Shown: in pieces, positions 1 to 8,459 of the stretch
Numbering within the stretch: the stretch's first letter is position 1
Layout of the letters: every line of letters starts with the position of its first letter
Origin: Spirogloea muscicola
Lineage: Eukaryota > Streptophyta > Zygnematophyceae > Spirogloeales > Spirogloeaceae
Length of the DNA stretch: 13,322 nucleotides
NCBI GenBank assembly: GCA_009602725.1
Contig: WELB01000057.1
Coordinates: forward strand, 449,109-462,430
Direction of reading: 5' to 3'
Notes under the pieces: generated by a model
Database searches by the model: none
Seen by the model: the letters and a program-made list of their open reading frames with translations, nothing else
Told to the model about the DNA's origin: nothing
Position numbers and translations under genes: made by a program

Positions 1-340
1 GCACTTCCAGCCCTCTTCCCCCCCCCACCCCTCCATTCCTCCTGGCACTGCTGCTGCCTCACTCCTCTAGCAGCCGGCCCTCCTTCCCCTTCCCGCCATC
101 CCTCCTCCTGCCACTGCTGCCAGGCCAGATCGACAATGCCCTCACCGGCACTTTCGGCCATCCTTCCCCCCCCTGCCATCCCTCCTGCTACTGCTGCTGC
201 CCCACTCCTCCTCTAGCAGCTCCAGCAGGACAGGTCGTCAAGGCCTCAATCGGCACTTCCAGCCCTCTTCGCCCCCCCACCCCTCCATTCCTCCTGGCAC
301 TGCTGCTGCCTCACTCCACTAGCAGCTCCAGTAGCTGCTA
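1..340. repeat. C-rich degenerate repeat block
   Basis: A pyrimidine-rich stretch contains a 74-bp unit at 1-74 that recurs at 253-326 with only two mismatches by eye. More diverged relatives lie between, for instance starting near 148. Each unit has a GCACTT start, a long C run, a CTCCATTCCTCCTG-like middle, a CTGCTGCTGCC core and a CTAGCAGC end. This is a degenerate satellite or minisatellite-like array cut by the left edge of the window. No coding signal is seen. Confidence 0.7.
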
Positions 341-341
341 G
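319..341. repeat. Perfect 9-bp inverted repeat (hairpin)
   Basis: CTAGCAGCT at 319-327 and AGCTGCTAG at 333-341 are exact reverse complements separated by five bases. The hairpin sits exactly where the C-rich repeat block ends, and a related GCTAGCTGCTA follows at 344-354. It could be a repeat boundary or a remnant of a mobile element end; its function is unknown. Confidence 0.55.
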
Positions 342-448
342 ATGCTAGCTGCTACGTCATAAGATGTGCTTACCTTTGTACTTGGCCATACTGGCCTTCG
401 AATGTTTCAAATACACGGAATTTCCCTTTCCTTTCTAAACTTCCAGCC

Positions 449-1190
449 ATGGCGGCCACGGCGCCGGGCGCCCCGCGCGCGCAGCGCCAGCGGGCCGCCG
501 CCTTCCGCGCCGCCGTGCTCGGCAGGGTCTTCGGGGCCGCTTCCTCGACGGGCTCAGACCCACAGGCCCCGAGTGTCCATCGTGGGCTCGCCCGTCACGT
601 CCAGGACGAGCTGCCGGCGCCGCGCGACGATGCCACTGGCATCCAGTGGGGAGCCGACGGGGCGCCCTGCCCGGCTGCGCTGGGGCGAGGTGGGGTGCCG
701 CGATGCTCCACGAGGCTGCGAGTCGACAGCGTTTGCCGCTGCGCAAGCTGGGTGCCCATCACCTTGGCTGGTCCACAGCAATTGACTCGTATCCCGCTGT
801 CAGTGTGCAGACGACGAGCGCTCGCAGGAGGCAAGCGCACCCGACGACGTCAGAGAGGACGCAGCCGGCGCGCCGAGCTCTCCGAGTGCCCTCACCAGAG
901 CGCAGCGGAAGGGGATGAAGAAGAGGAAGCAGCGAGAGGCCCAGGCGCTGGTGGAGGACCTCGCCAGGCGGTGCACGGTGCCCCCTGCAGGCGGCCAGCG
1001 CGTCATGGGCCCCACGCTTCCACTGGCCGACTGCTCGCCGCTCACGGAAAGCCGACGGCACCCACAGTCGACGGGCAGCGGTGGCGAAGCCAGCCAGCCG
1101 GCGGGTGCGGAGCAGCCTGCCAGTGGTGGTCAGCCCATTTGCCAATTCGTGCTTGACTCCACTGTTGACAGATTTCCAAGTACCTGCTAA
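449..1190 (+). CDS. Small uncharacterised basic protein, two exons (tentative model)
   Basis: Proposed exons are 449-689 and 811-1190, with a 121-bp intron that starts GTGGGG and ends GTGCAG. The phases match (one base plus two bases form an Asp codon), giving 206 residues. The ATG sits in a favourable context (CCAGCCATGGCGGCC). Exon 1 encodes an Ala/Arg-rich N-terminus that could be a transit peptide or simply low complexity. Exon 2 starts with an acidic Asp/Glu/Ser patch. It then has LTRAQRKGMKKRKQREAQ, and about 20 residues later RVMGPTLP, before a Ser/Gly/Gln-rich tail ending at TAA. From memory, uncharacterised land-plant proteins carry a similar pairing of LTRAQRKR-type basic helix and IGPLLP; I know no assigned function. 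The basic stretch could be a nuclear signal or RNA contact (inference). An alternative acceptor at 803/804 would use a different exon-1 frame, so the 5' part is much less certain than exon 2. Confidence 0.4.
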
Positions 1191-1366
1191 TGTCAGCTCC
1201 ACTGAAACCAATAGCTCAGCTCCCAGTCTGAAAGACTGCCTTGTCTTTGAGTGTCAATCACACAAAGCCATGGGCTTTCAGGTTCGGCTGCCAAGGTACG
1301 GCGCAGGAGGCAAGCTAGGCGGAGTAGGGAGGTTGACCACTATCCATCCTCAAGGTGAATCTAATG

Positions 1367-1401
1367 CCTAAACCTTAAACCCTAACCTCTAAACCCTGAA
1401 C
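1367..1401. repeat. Short degenerate telomere-like motif (CCCTAAA type)
   Basis: Five imperfect units in a row read CCTAAAC, CTTAAAC, CCTAAC, CTCTAAAC and CCTGAAC. They resemble the plant/Chlorella telomere repeat CCCTAAA on the plus strand. At about 35 bp and degenerate, this is an interstitial telomere-like sequence, not a chromosome end. It may be chance or the scar of telomere insertion at a repaired break. Confidence 0.6.
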
Positions 1402-1515
1402 GGCCACAGACGGGCTTCATTGCTTGCTCGCTCGTTTCCTAAGCTGTCTAGGCTCGCTAAAGCAGCTGGGAGCTTCCTCTTGCACATCATTGCAGCTTGC
1501 GCAGCGGGGCACCTT

Positions 1516-1812
1516 TTACGTTTGACCCCCAGTTGAAGGTGTTTGAGTTGGTGACAAGAACGGCAGTGCTTTGACTGGACCAGGTAAGTAATTGCTCCAA
1601 TATGCAGCACCTGGCAAACTTAGCAAGGTGGACTTATACTCTTCACAGGCTCTGTAAATAAGAGAAGCTTCTCTTTCCTCTGGCATCTTATCAAACGGCA
1701 CTGGCAGTCTTGGGACACTTTCACAAAGTCCAGCAGTTGATACATGCAGATCACGCCTGCACCTGGGCGTTTTATCGGGGTTTGCAGTAGCCACAGTTCT
1801 CAACGGCTTCAT
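1516..1812 (-). other. Open frame with exon-like stretch, unrecognised
   Basis: A 98-codon minus-strand frame has one part with protein-like composition (contains MPEEREASLIYRACEEYK, then LLSLPGAAYW), near positions 1600-1690. I recognise no family. No start, splice pair or stop gives a complete gene, and the surroundings are weakly biased. It could be one exon of an unresolved minus-strand gene or a chance frame. Confidence 0.15.
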
Positions 1813-2343
1813 ATGCGAAGCGACTCAAAGCAAGGCTTATGTCTCATCCTCAGGTGGGCATTTTTGCAAAGACGGTAACAAATGCCTACGCTCAGATGGG
1901 GCATATGACTGCAGAGACTAAATGTCATAACCACTCTTAAGGCAAGATTCAAGTCTTGAGTCTTGCAGAAGCTGCATAGCGTGAGCACCTTGCGAGCACA
2001 AGATGGATGGAGTATTACTTGAAGAAGAGCAGGAGGTGTTAGGTATTTCTCATATATTTCTCAAGACACCATCGTGTCCGCTGCTCCTAGGCTGGTGCAA
2101 GATGCATAGCTATTGCTTTGTAAGCAAACAGAGCCTGCACAGCTGCGTTTTGGGCTTTTGCGCATGCATGTGGCACTTGACATTGATTATACCTTGTAGC
2201 TGCAGCACATCCGTAGCATAGATCTTTGCTCTCTTACTGAGTGTTGTGGTCACCCTGGCCACCCTCCATTTTTAAGGTACTCTACAATACACACAAGTCA
2301 CCTACAGTGCAACTAGGTTCACGCACTCCATGCTGCCTCCTGG

Positions 2344-2450
2344 TTAAACGTTAATCTTCAAGAAGTTGCCCAATGCTTCAACATTGGCGCCCTTCACACG
2401 GCCTGTCTGCGGCCTGTAGGCCCAGTAGTTGATGTCAATGGAGGAGGTTG
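2344..2450 (-). other. Possible terminal exon, unrecognised
   Basis: The minus frame that ends at a TAA at 2344-2346 encodes SIDINYWAYRPQTGRVKG followed by about 15 further ordinary residues. This island is more GC-rich than its flanks, as exons are elsewhere in the window. Upstream candidate acceptors (near 2479 and 2464) exist, but I could not chain them to other exons with matching phase. The product is unknown. Confidence 0.2.
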
Positions 2451-3209
2451 GCAGTGCACAGTGCCTTTGTAAAGAATATCTGCAGGCTCTGCAGCAGTGC
2501 TCATGCTGAGGACAATCCCTCTGCCAAGCCAATGCTTTCAAAATCACTTAATCTGCTATTTGACAAGGAGATGCTGGACACCAATCATCTCAAATATCAA
2601 CATTTTAGCACCATCCAGTGCCTACATGGTGGTAAGTCGTTTTCCCTGTCGTTTGCAAAGCTCTTCTGGTCCACAAGTCCAGATGTATACCACAATAAAT
2701 CTAATATGACGGTGCAATCAAACCACCTGAATGCAGATGAGGAGAGCTGATAAACCCCCTTTGACGACTACAGACTCAAGAATGTTGCAGTAATAGACTG
2801 CATCATAAAAGAATGATGTAATTATGTGATGGGGTTTGGCAGTGCATCACTTAGGTACAATTACTGGGAGCTTCACCCAATTACGGATCAGATTCCTTGA
2901 CACTTTCTAACACCCTGTAGCTTTCAAATACAATGTCTAGCTTTGGAGGCCCTTACCATTTGACTTTGCTTCAAACGTTCAAAGGCCATACGTTTCTGCC
3001 ATACATTCTATTCGGCTTGTTGAACAAGCAGCGAAACGAGTTGAGCAGGTCAAACTGCTATGGACAAATTGCCTACGAACTAGGATAGACTAGGGGACAC
3101 AGGAGCAGTACGATCCAACGAATTGGTTGTGAGCAACCCAACACACTCCACGGACTCGAGGTGGATGACCTGGCCTTGTCGTCGTTATTGATAGCCACCA
3201 CGCTCCTGG

Positions 3210-6200
3210 TCATTCAGCAGCTACCAACTCTGGTGTCATCTGTTCCTTGAGAGTGGATGTGGCCTCATCAGTGCCACTGTCCACCCCCTGCTTGCGATGC
3301 TCGTGCCACATTGCAGCATCCTTGTAACCATCCTCGTAGAGGATCTCCAAGATATCATCTGTAGCAGGTTCCAGCGCCCAATTGAACAGCTGCATTGGAA
3401 CGGCAAAAGAGCTTAGCAGCTGCAGCAAGTTGCAATGCCAAACTCCATCATCCGAACTCTATGTGCACCAGGGGTGCTTGAGAAATCGACCATCTTCAAC
3501 CAAGATGCTCTGCATCCTAGTCCATGAGCTCTAAGCTGCTCAGAGAGCTCATACGACTTTGCTGCAGTCTAGCTGCACCAAAAAGGAGTGAGAAGCAAGA
3601 CCTTCCATCAGGGAGAGCAGGCAAGAAATGAATCTATGCATACCTCTCTCATCGTGGCACGATTCTCAGGGCGCAGGTCTGGACTGATACCAATATTAGT
3701 CAGCCCCAGCGCAGATGCGGGAAAGCAGCACACCCTCACCTGCAACCATGTATCCGTCATCATATGCTTAATTAGCAATTGCAGCTCTTGCTAATGAGCT
3801 CATGAAGTTGCGGGGCCGAGCTGAAATTCGTAGGCAGATATAGATAGGAGAGGGCAAAACAGGAGATAAGACATGGAACACATAAGAGTTGCTCACCGTC
3901 TCAGAAGTTGCAGTGGGAGGCATGAAGAGCGAGATACCACCATCCACGCAGTAGCGATCACGAAACCAGGTCATGGGAGCAGGGGCCAAGAATCTGAAAA
4001 GGGGTTGACTTTTCTTCAGAATTTACAAGCAAGTGCCTAAAACAGGTGCTCTGCAGATCTTCCACTTTGGCCCTCGACCTTGAAATAGACTAGTAGCAGC
4101 TACAGGACATACTTTGAGCTTTGTGTTTTGTACGTTCGTAATACTTGTAGTCACAATATTGCCCAAAGAGGGGTTGTTGTACACTAGCAAGTGCACCGAT
4201 TTGTGATAGATGAGCTGCTATGAAAATGAGAGCTGTTACACATGCTTCTTGTGTTGCAGTCATTATACTTGCTCTCGAGGATAAAGCTGCAACTTTGGCT
4301 TTGCTCACTACATCCTTCGATGATATACTAATCCAAAAATACAGGTACAAAGATACAGAAATCTTGAAGAGAACCTTACCCTGGAATGTAGCAGGACGTT
4401 AGCAGAGCGTTGATGAGATCCTCTTTGTCATCAAATTGATCTACCAGAATTCCACGTGGTGCACGGAAGACTTGCGTGACCGCCACTGCAAAGAGGAAAA
4501 CATGTTGGACATTGCACTGCTCAGTAAGTGCTGGAAGGAGGTCTGCTATTACTTCCTGCAGTTCATGTCATAAGCACTTGCACATCAACGCTTGTCTTGT
4601 TTCTTCCACAGCCCAGACCCCAACCCTAGATTGTGCCACAGTTTTACAACCTCAACCTTTGCCAGACTCGCAGACAGCATGAGAGCACTGAGTGACGCGG
4701 CAATGCTCACCTCTTATCCTGCCATTGCAGCTGAGATACGCGTCATCCGGCAAGAAGCTTCTCAAGAACTTCCTGAGCACAGCCTGTGACAACATGATGC
4801 CAATTAGTGACTTGCGAAAGCCAGTCACTTTGATTGACTCCAGCTTAGTCTCCCATCGCAAATCACGCCAGATTGGTCTCCCATGAAAGCCCTGGCTCAT
4901 CCTCACTGCCCCAACAAACAGCTACGCAAGCATGGTCTACGTAGGCTAAGCTTGCTAGCAGCATGTGCCCATCCAAAGTGTGCCAGACTTGTCCAGGGTG
5001 AACCATGGGGGAGCTGGAGTCACTCAAGCACCAGCTCACCCCAAGGCGGAAGGCCGTCCCAAACTCCCGGCAATCTTTGCCCAGCTCCTTGGTGGCCTCG
5101 ACAGCTGCACGCATGCTGACTCCTGAGGCGACTACAGCACAGACGATCGCCCCAGCCGACGAGCCCGCCAGCGGAGTCGCCTCCTGCTCAAAGTCAAAGT
5201 GGGTCTTCTCAAGATCAGCGACTCATGTTTGTAAGAGGCTAGACTCAGTCAGTAAGGTGCTGCACACACATGCTTCCTCTTCACTCCTGCCGAAAACAAA
5301 TCTGCAATCTGTGTCTATGGTAAAGGCTTGGACCATGTGAGGAGGGCGTAAACGAAAGGCGAGCTCACCGTGATCATCCCCGCGTCTATGAGGTACTGAG
5401 TCACGCCCAGGTGGTATGGGAATAGCAGGCCGGCCGCGGAGTAGCTGAAACCTGGGCTTGTGAATGTCGGGCGCTTTCGCTGCTCCTCCTCAACATCCTT
5501 CTTACGCTGCTCCCATAAGATGCCCGGAACAGCATCGTCGCGCGTCACCACAGCGACCTGCCAAGGGACGAGGTTGTGCGCCACCCACCAAACCAACGTC
5601 AACGAGCAAGATTATTTCCTTGTTGCACACGGTAGCACGCCACACAGGAGCAAAGCCATCTACAATGGACAAGCTGGAGTTGTCAACAGCAGTGTGCACC
5701 GTCCAGAGGAATGCGGCATTGTGCACTGACCTCGTCCTCGTTGTCGCCTCGCAGGGCCTCCTCGTTGACAACGCTCTCCCCCGGAGCAAGCCGCTGCTCC
5801 TCCCCCAGCAGCTCCTGCACCTCTGGGGCTTGAGCACCTCCGAGGCGCCAGCGCGGCAGCTGGGGAAGCTGCAACCGGATCTGGCTGACGGAGCTCGCAA
5901 GCGGGAGGGCATTGGCGAGGGAGCCCATCCTGCTGGCGGCCTGCTGCCGGAAGCTCCACCAGTCCGACATGGCGAGCGAGTAATTGACGAGCAAGGAGGT
6001 GATGACGGTGGTGGGCGCCCGCGCCGGCAGGAGGGAGAGGAGCCGCCTGGAGGCCGAGCTCGGCGGCTTTGACGGCTTCACTGCCACGGCGCCGGCGCTC
6101 TCTGACTTGACGGCCTGCGCGCCCTGCTGCCGGTGCGCAGCTACAGTCTTGGCGTTACGACTTGTCAACGGGCGGCCGTCAACGGCTGCGACTCGTCCAG

Positions 6201-6372
6201 CGGGCAAGGCTCGGACTCCAGCGAGCCGGAGCCTCCCATGCGGCCAGCCGCTTCTCGCCAGGCGCCGGCTGCGGCGCGCCGGCGGCGCCGAGGCAAGGGG
6301 CCGTGCGGAGCGCGCCGCCGCAGGGCCAGTGGCAGCAGGTACCGCCGCGGCCTGCTCCAGCGCCAGGATCAT
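3210..6372 (-). CDS. Patatin-like phospholipase / lipid acyl hydrolase (PNPLA family), 8 exons
   Basis: Exons on the minus strand are 6372-5731, 5557-5369, 5183-5040, 4783-4711, 4485-4380, 3993-3897, 3739-3644 and 3389-3210. All introns are GT-AG, all phases agree, and the sum is 1527 bp or 508 residues plus TGA. Residues 1-214 are a poorly conserved Ala/Arg/Ser-rich extension that may hold a plastid or mitochondrial transit peptide. The catalytic domain follows: GFSYSAAGLLFPYHLGV (about 250-266, oxyanion region), GSSAG at 284-288 with nucleophile Ser286, a conserved CREFGTAFRLG and LPDD region, and DGG at 403-405 with catalytic Asp403. The C-terminus has ELFNWALEPATDDI. This Ser-Asp dyad family cleaves acyl esters of phospholipids, galactolipids or triacylglycerol; the middle region recalls the ATGL/PNPLA2 type. 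The substrate cannot be told from sequence. The first ATG lies only 13 bases from the N at 6386, so the true 5' end may be missing. Confidence 0.9.
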
Positions 6373-6385
6373 GCCGCCGGCGGGT

Positions 6386-6386
6386 N
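6386..6386. other. Ambiguous base N, possible collapsed assembly gap
   Basis: The only non-ACGT base of the window lies between the splice donor of RPL19 exon 1 (donor GT at 6391-6390) and the start codon of the patatin-like gene at 6372. Because the two sides belong to different genes with the expected sequence of both missing at the join, the N may mark a gap of unknown size or a misjoin and not a single uncertain base. Confidence 0.7.
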
Positions 6387-6391
6387 CTCAC

Positions 6392-6503
6392 TGGAGTTGG
6401 CCATGGAGATCTCGTTGACCTCGTTGGGGTCCAGCCACACCTTGCGCTCGCCGCACTTGAGGACGCTGGCGGCCAGCCGCTTCTGCAGCTTTAGGGCCAC
6501 CAT
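6392..6503 (-). CDS. RPL19: 60S ribosomal protein L19 (eL19), exon 1 only
   Basis: From ATG at 6503 the minus strand encodes [18 protein letters not shown] and continues with [19 protein letters not shown], the nearly invariant N-terminus of eukaryotic eL19. eL19 is a cytosolic large-subunit protein at the subunit interface. The exon ends in phase 1 at 6392 before a GTGAG donor. The base A left in the split codon fits the Arg (AGA/AGG) that normally follows Ser in this family. Only 37 of the roughly 180-200 residues are present; the remaining exons are nowhere in the window, and the sequence beyond the N at 6386 belongs to the patatin-like gene. The exon itself is intact, with no frameshift or stop. 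It is either the start of a functional gene broken by the assembly or a duplicated 5' fragment. A TTAAATA lies 11-17 bases before the ATG, too close to act as a TATA box for this start unless the leader is extremely short. Confidence 0.85.
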
Positions 6504-6570
6504 CGCGCCGGCCTATTTAACCCCGGCGCAACGCAAGAGCCGCCGGCGGCGACGGCGGCGGCGGCGGCGA

Positions 6571-6608
<38 letters not shown>

Positions 6609-7060
6609 GCGAGTGCGGGTGAGGAAAGAATCAGCTAAATTGATCACGCGTCCCCAGCATGCGCGAAGAGGGGAGGCGCCCGGTAAGTCAATGAGCGCCG
6701 GGCGGGGAGGGAGGGGGAGAGAGGAGATTCGGTCACCCACCCCCCCGCGGCCGGCCGGCAGATCATCGATCTTCGAAGAAGGGCGACCCGCGGCCGCGGG
6801 AGAAAGGGGGCGGACAGGTGGCGCGTCGAGAGCACGCCGCGTGGATGGCGCTCTAGGCGGGCGGGGGCCGGTCAGGCGGCAGGTCCTGCCTCGAGTCTGG
6901 CGGCGGGAGGCCACAGCGGCCGCCAGACCGGCGGCGCCAGTTAGCTACCATGCGCGCGACCTCCCTAGCTTCGTTTCGTGTAGCTCCACTAGCAATGAGA
7001 GAAGGTGGGCTCGCCCATTGAAGATAGGGGCTGGAAGACGCCAGCCCAAAAGGCAATGGC
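6504..7060. promoter_or_regulatory. GC-rich upstream region of RPL19
   Basis: The region directly upstream of the RPL19 start is very GC-rich, carries the CGG tract at 6544-6610 and has no convincing coding content. By position it should contain the RPL19 5' UTR and promoter on the minus strand. I identify no specific factor binding site. Confidence 0.4.
6544..6610. repeat. (CGG)n microsatellite
   Basis: A near-continuous CGG trinucleotide array is interrupted by GAC, GAT and GGT-type variants. It lies about 40-110 bases upstream of the RPL19 ATG, so on the minus strand it is a CCG repeat in the likely 5' UTR or promoter. Confidence 0.9.
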
Positions 7061-8459
7061 TACTGCCTGAACAGTGTATTGGTTTGGTTTGGCCTCCCTT
7101 TTATTGCATGCGCACTGCGCGCCTCCTCTCCTCCGTGTCAATGCTTTTCGGGCTGGCTTTTCACAGCTCGCGCCCCCTTTGGAAGTGTTTGTTCTTCCTT
7201 ATTATCTCAAGCTCATGCTTTGCACCATTGGAACAGCTGCTTCTTCGCACCAGAAGGCCTGGTCGAGCTTCAGCTGATGGCAGAAGGGCTTGTCGTTTGC
7301 CGTCCAGTATTTGGGCATCAGGTTGCTACCTCTACGTGCTGACTCAGTGGTCAGAAAGCGCATAGCAGCAGGTAATGTACATCTGTTGATGTGCTTGCCT
7401 TTGCACTTGGCCTCAGGCCCCCCATCACCCAAGACACGCTCCATTCGAGATTGGCAAGGATTTTCCACTGTTGTTCAGCCCTTCAGGCTCCTCACGGCCA
7501 TGGCTGTCTGGAAAGCCCAATTTCTTCTTTTTTTGAGAAAGCGCGGCCAGATTGACTGGTGGCTGGGAAAGGCCAGCCCAAAGGAATGGGAGCCAGCCCT
7601 GAGGGCTTTGGTGAGTGGCATCATAACATCCCTCCCTAAACTCCGCTACACCGTGGCTCTCGTACATGCCTACCTTGTCCTCTGTGAGATAGCTGCTCAC
7701 TGGCATTTGTCCACTTGTTTATCTGAGAATTGGGCTACGCAGCCCATATGATTTGTCAGCCCCATTAAGCTGGTTTATTCTGCAGCTGCCTGCTTTGGAG
7801 TCGCCTCTCCTTACCACGTGTCTCCGCCAGCTTTCACCCTCCAGATATACGACTCACTGTGACGATGTTGCTCAGTAGCACTAAGTGTCATTCTCTATTG
7901 TTGCGCTTCTTGGCAAGTTTGTCGATTGAGTCAATTTGACGAATACATCATCCATAGTCGCCACAGTCCTGAAAGCAACTTTTATCTTGCACACCCTTCG
8001 TTTTAGTCGTGCGGCTGCCTTCCCATGACACCGTCATTATTCTTGTCAGGCCTGGCTAGAAATATCGCCGCCCAAGGGTACTACAGGCCACGAATGAGCT
8101 GGATATGTATGTTGGAACATAAATGCACAGCCGGCACAAGCTAGCTGGCCGCTAATTTGCAAGGCTTCGCAAGCAAAGCGCCCACTGAATTGTCCTGTTG
8201 CACCCGCTTGCACTCTCAATTCACTTGCACCTACCAGCGAAACTTTCCAGCATCTGAACTGGGACGACGCACAGCTGCAGGGAGGCTCTGAGTGGCATAC
8301 TCAACTGCCGCCATGAGAAAGCGGGCACAGCAGGGCCTCTCTTGGGATTGAAAGGAGTGGTCGTGTACTAGGAGAAATGATCTCTTCAAGGGGGAGCCTT
8401 CAGTGGTAGATTGGCGGCCACTGAGAAGGGATTCGTCACCGGGGATCGAGACGTTGCAC
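7061..8459. other. Spacer between RPL19 5' region and PHD-finger gene 3' end
   Basis: About 1.4 kb without a gene that I can support. It should hold the 3' UTR of the PHD-finger gene next to 8459. Open frames on both strands (for example plus 7290-7751 and minus 7202-7468) do not form a recognised product; the minus one is listed separately as a weak candidate. Confidence 0.5.
7202..7468 (-). CDS. Weak candidate ORF, unrecognised 88-residue product
   Basis: A minus-strand frame of 88 codons ends at TAA (7202-7204). Its second half, NLMPKYWTANDKPFCHQLK followed by LDQAFWCEE, has protein-like composition and starts just after a possible acceptor (GAGGTAG near 7330). The first half is Cys/Arg/Lys-rich and less convincing. 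It may be a terminal exon of a small gene, a decayed transposon fragment or a chance frame. An overlapping plus-strand frame (7290-7751) shows that open frames are not rare here. Confidence 0.2.
   Translation of the reverse strand: MENPCQSRMERVLGDGGPEAKCKGKHINRCTLPAAMRFLTTESARRGSNLMPKYWTANDKPFCHQLKLDQAFWCEEAAVPMVQSMSLR

Larger units (their letters stand above)
1191..3209. other. Spacer without a resolvable gene
   Basis: About 2 kb of moderately AT-rich sequence follows the tentative plus-strand gene and precedes the 3' end of the patatin-like gene. It holds the telomere-like motif at 1367-1401 and exon-like islands listed separately. It also has scattered good plus-strand donor matches (GTAAGTAA near 1584, GTAAGTCG near 2632) with no consistent exon chain. 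The part just below 3210 should include the 3' UTR of the patatin-like gene. Confidence 0.5.

Noticed and set aside
1584-1607. Tiny plus-strand intron GTAAGT...ATGCAG
   Set aside because: It would be only 24 bases, far below the 95-487 bp of the other introns, and the flanking frames are closed.
2003-2221. 72-codon plus-strand ORF
   Set aside because: The composition is Cys/Leu/Ser-rich without codon bias, and there is no splice context or recognisable motif.
5464-6072. 202-codon plus-strand frame
   Set aside because: It overlaps antisense to patatin-like exons 1 and 2, which have conserved motifs and consistent splice phases on the minus strand.
6133-7365. 410-codon plus-strand open frame across the N and the CGG tract
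   Set aside because: It runs antisense to patatin-like exon 1 and RPL19 exon 1 and through a CGG array coding only Arg. It is open because of GC-rich composition, not selection.
7020-7610. Recurring CCAGCCC / GGGCTGG pieces near 7036, 7149, 7572 and 7592, considered as a MITE or inverted repeat
   Set aside because: Shared stretches are only 7-12 bases, no target-site duplication or matching termini are visible, and such words are expected in GC-rich DNA.
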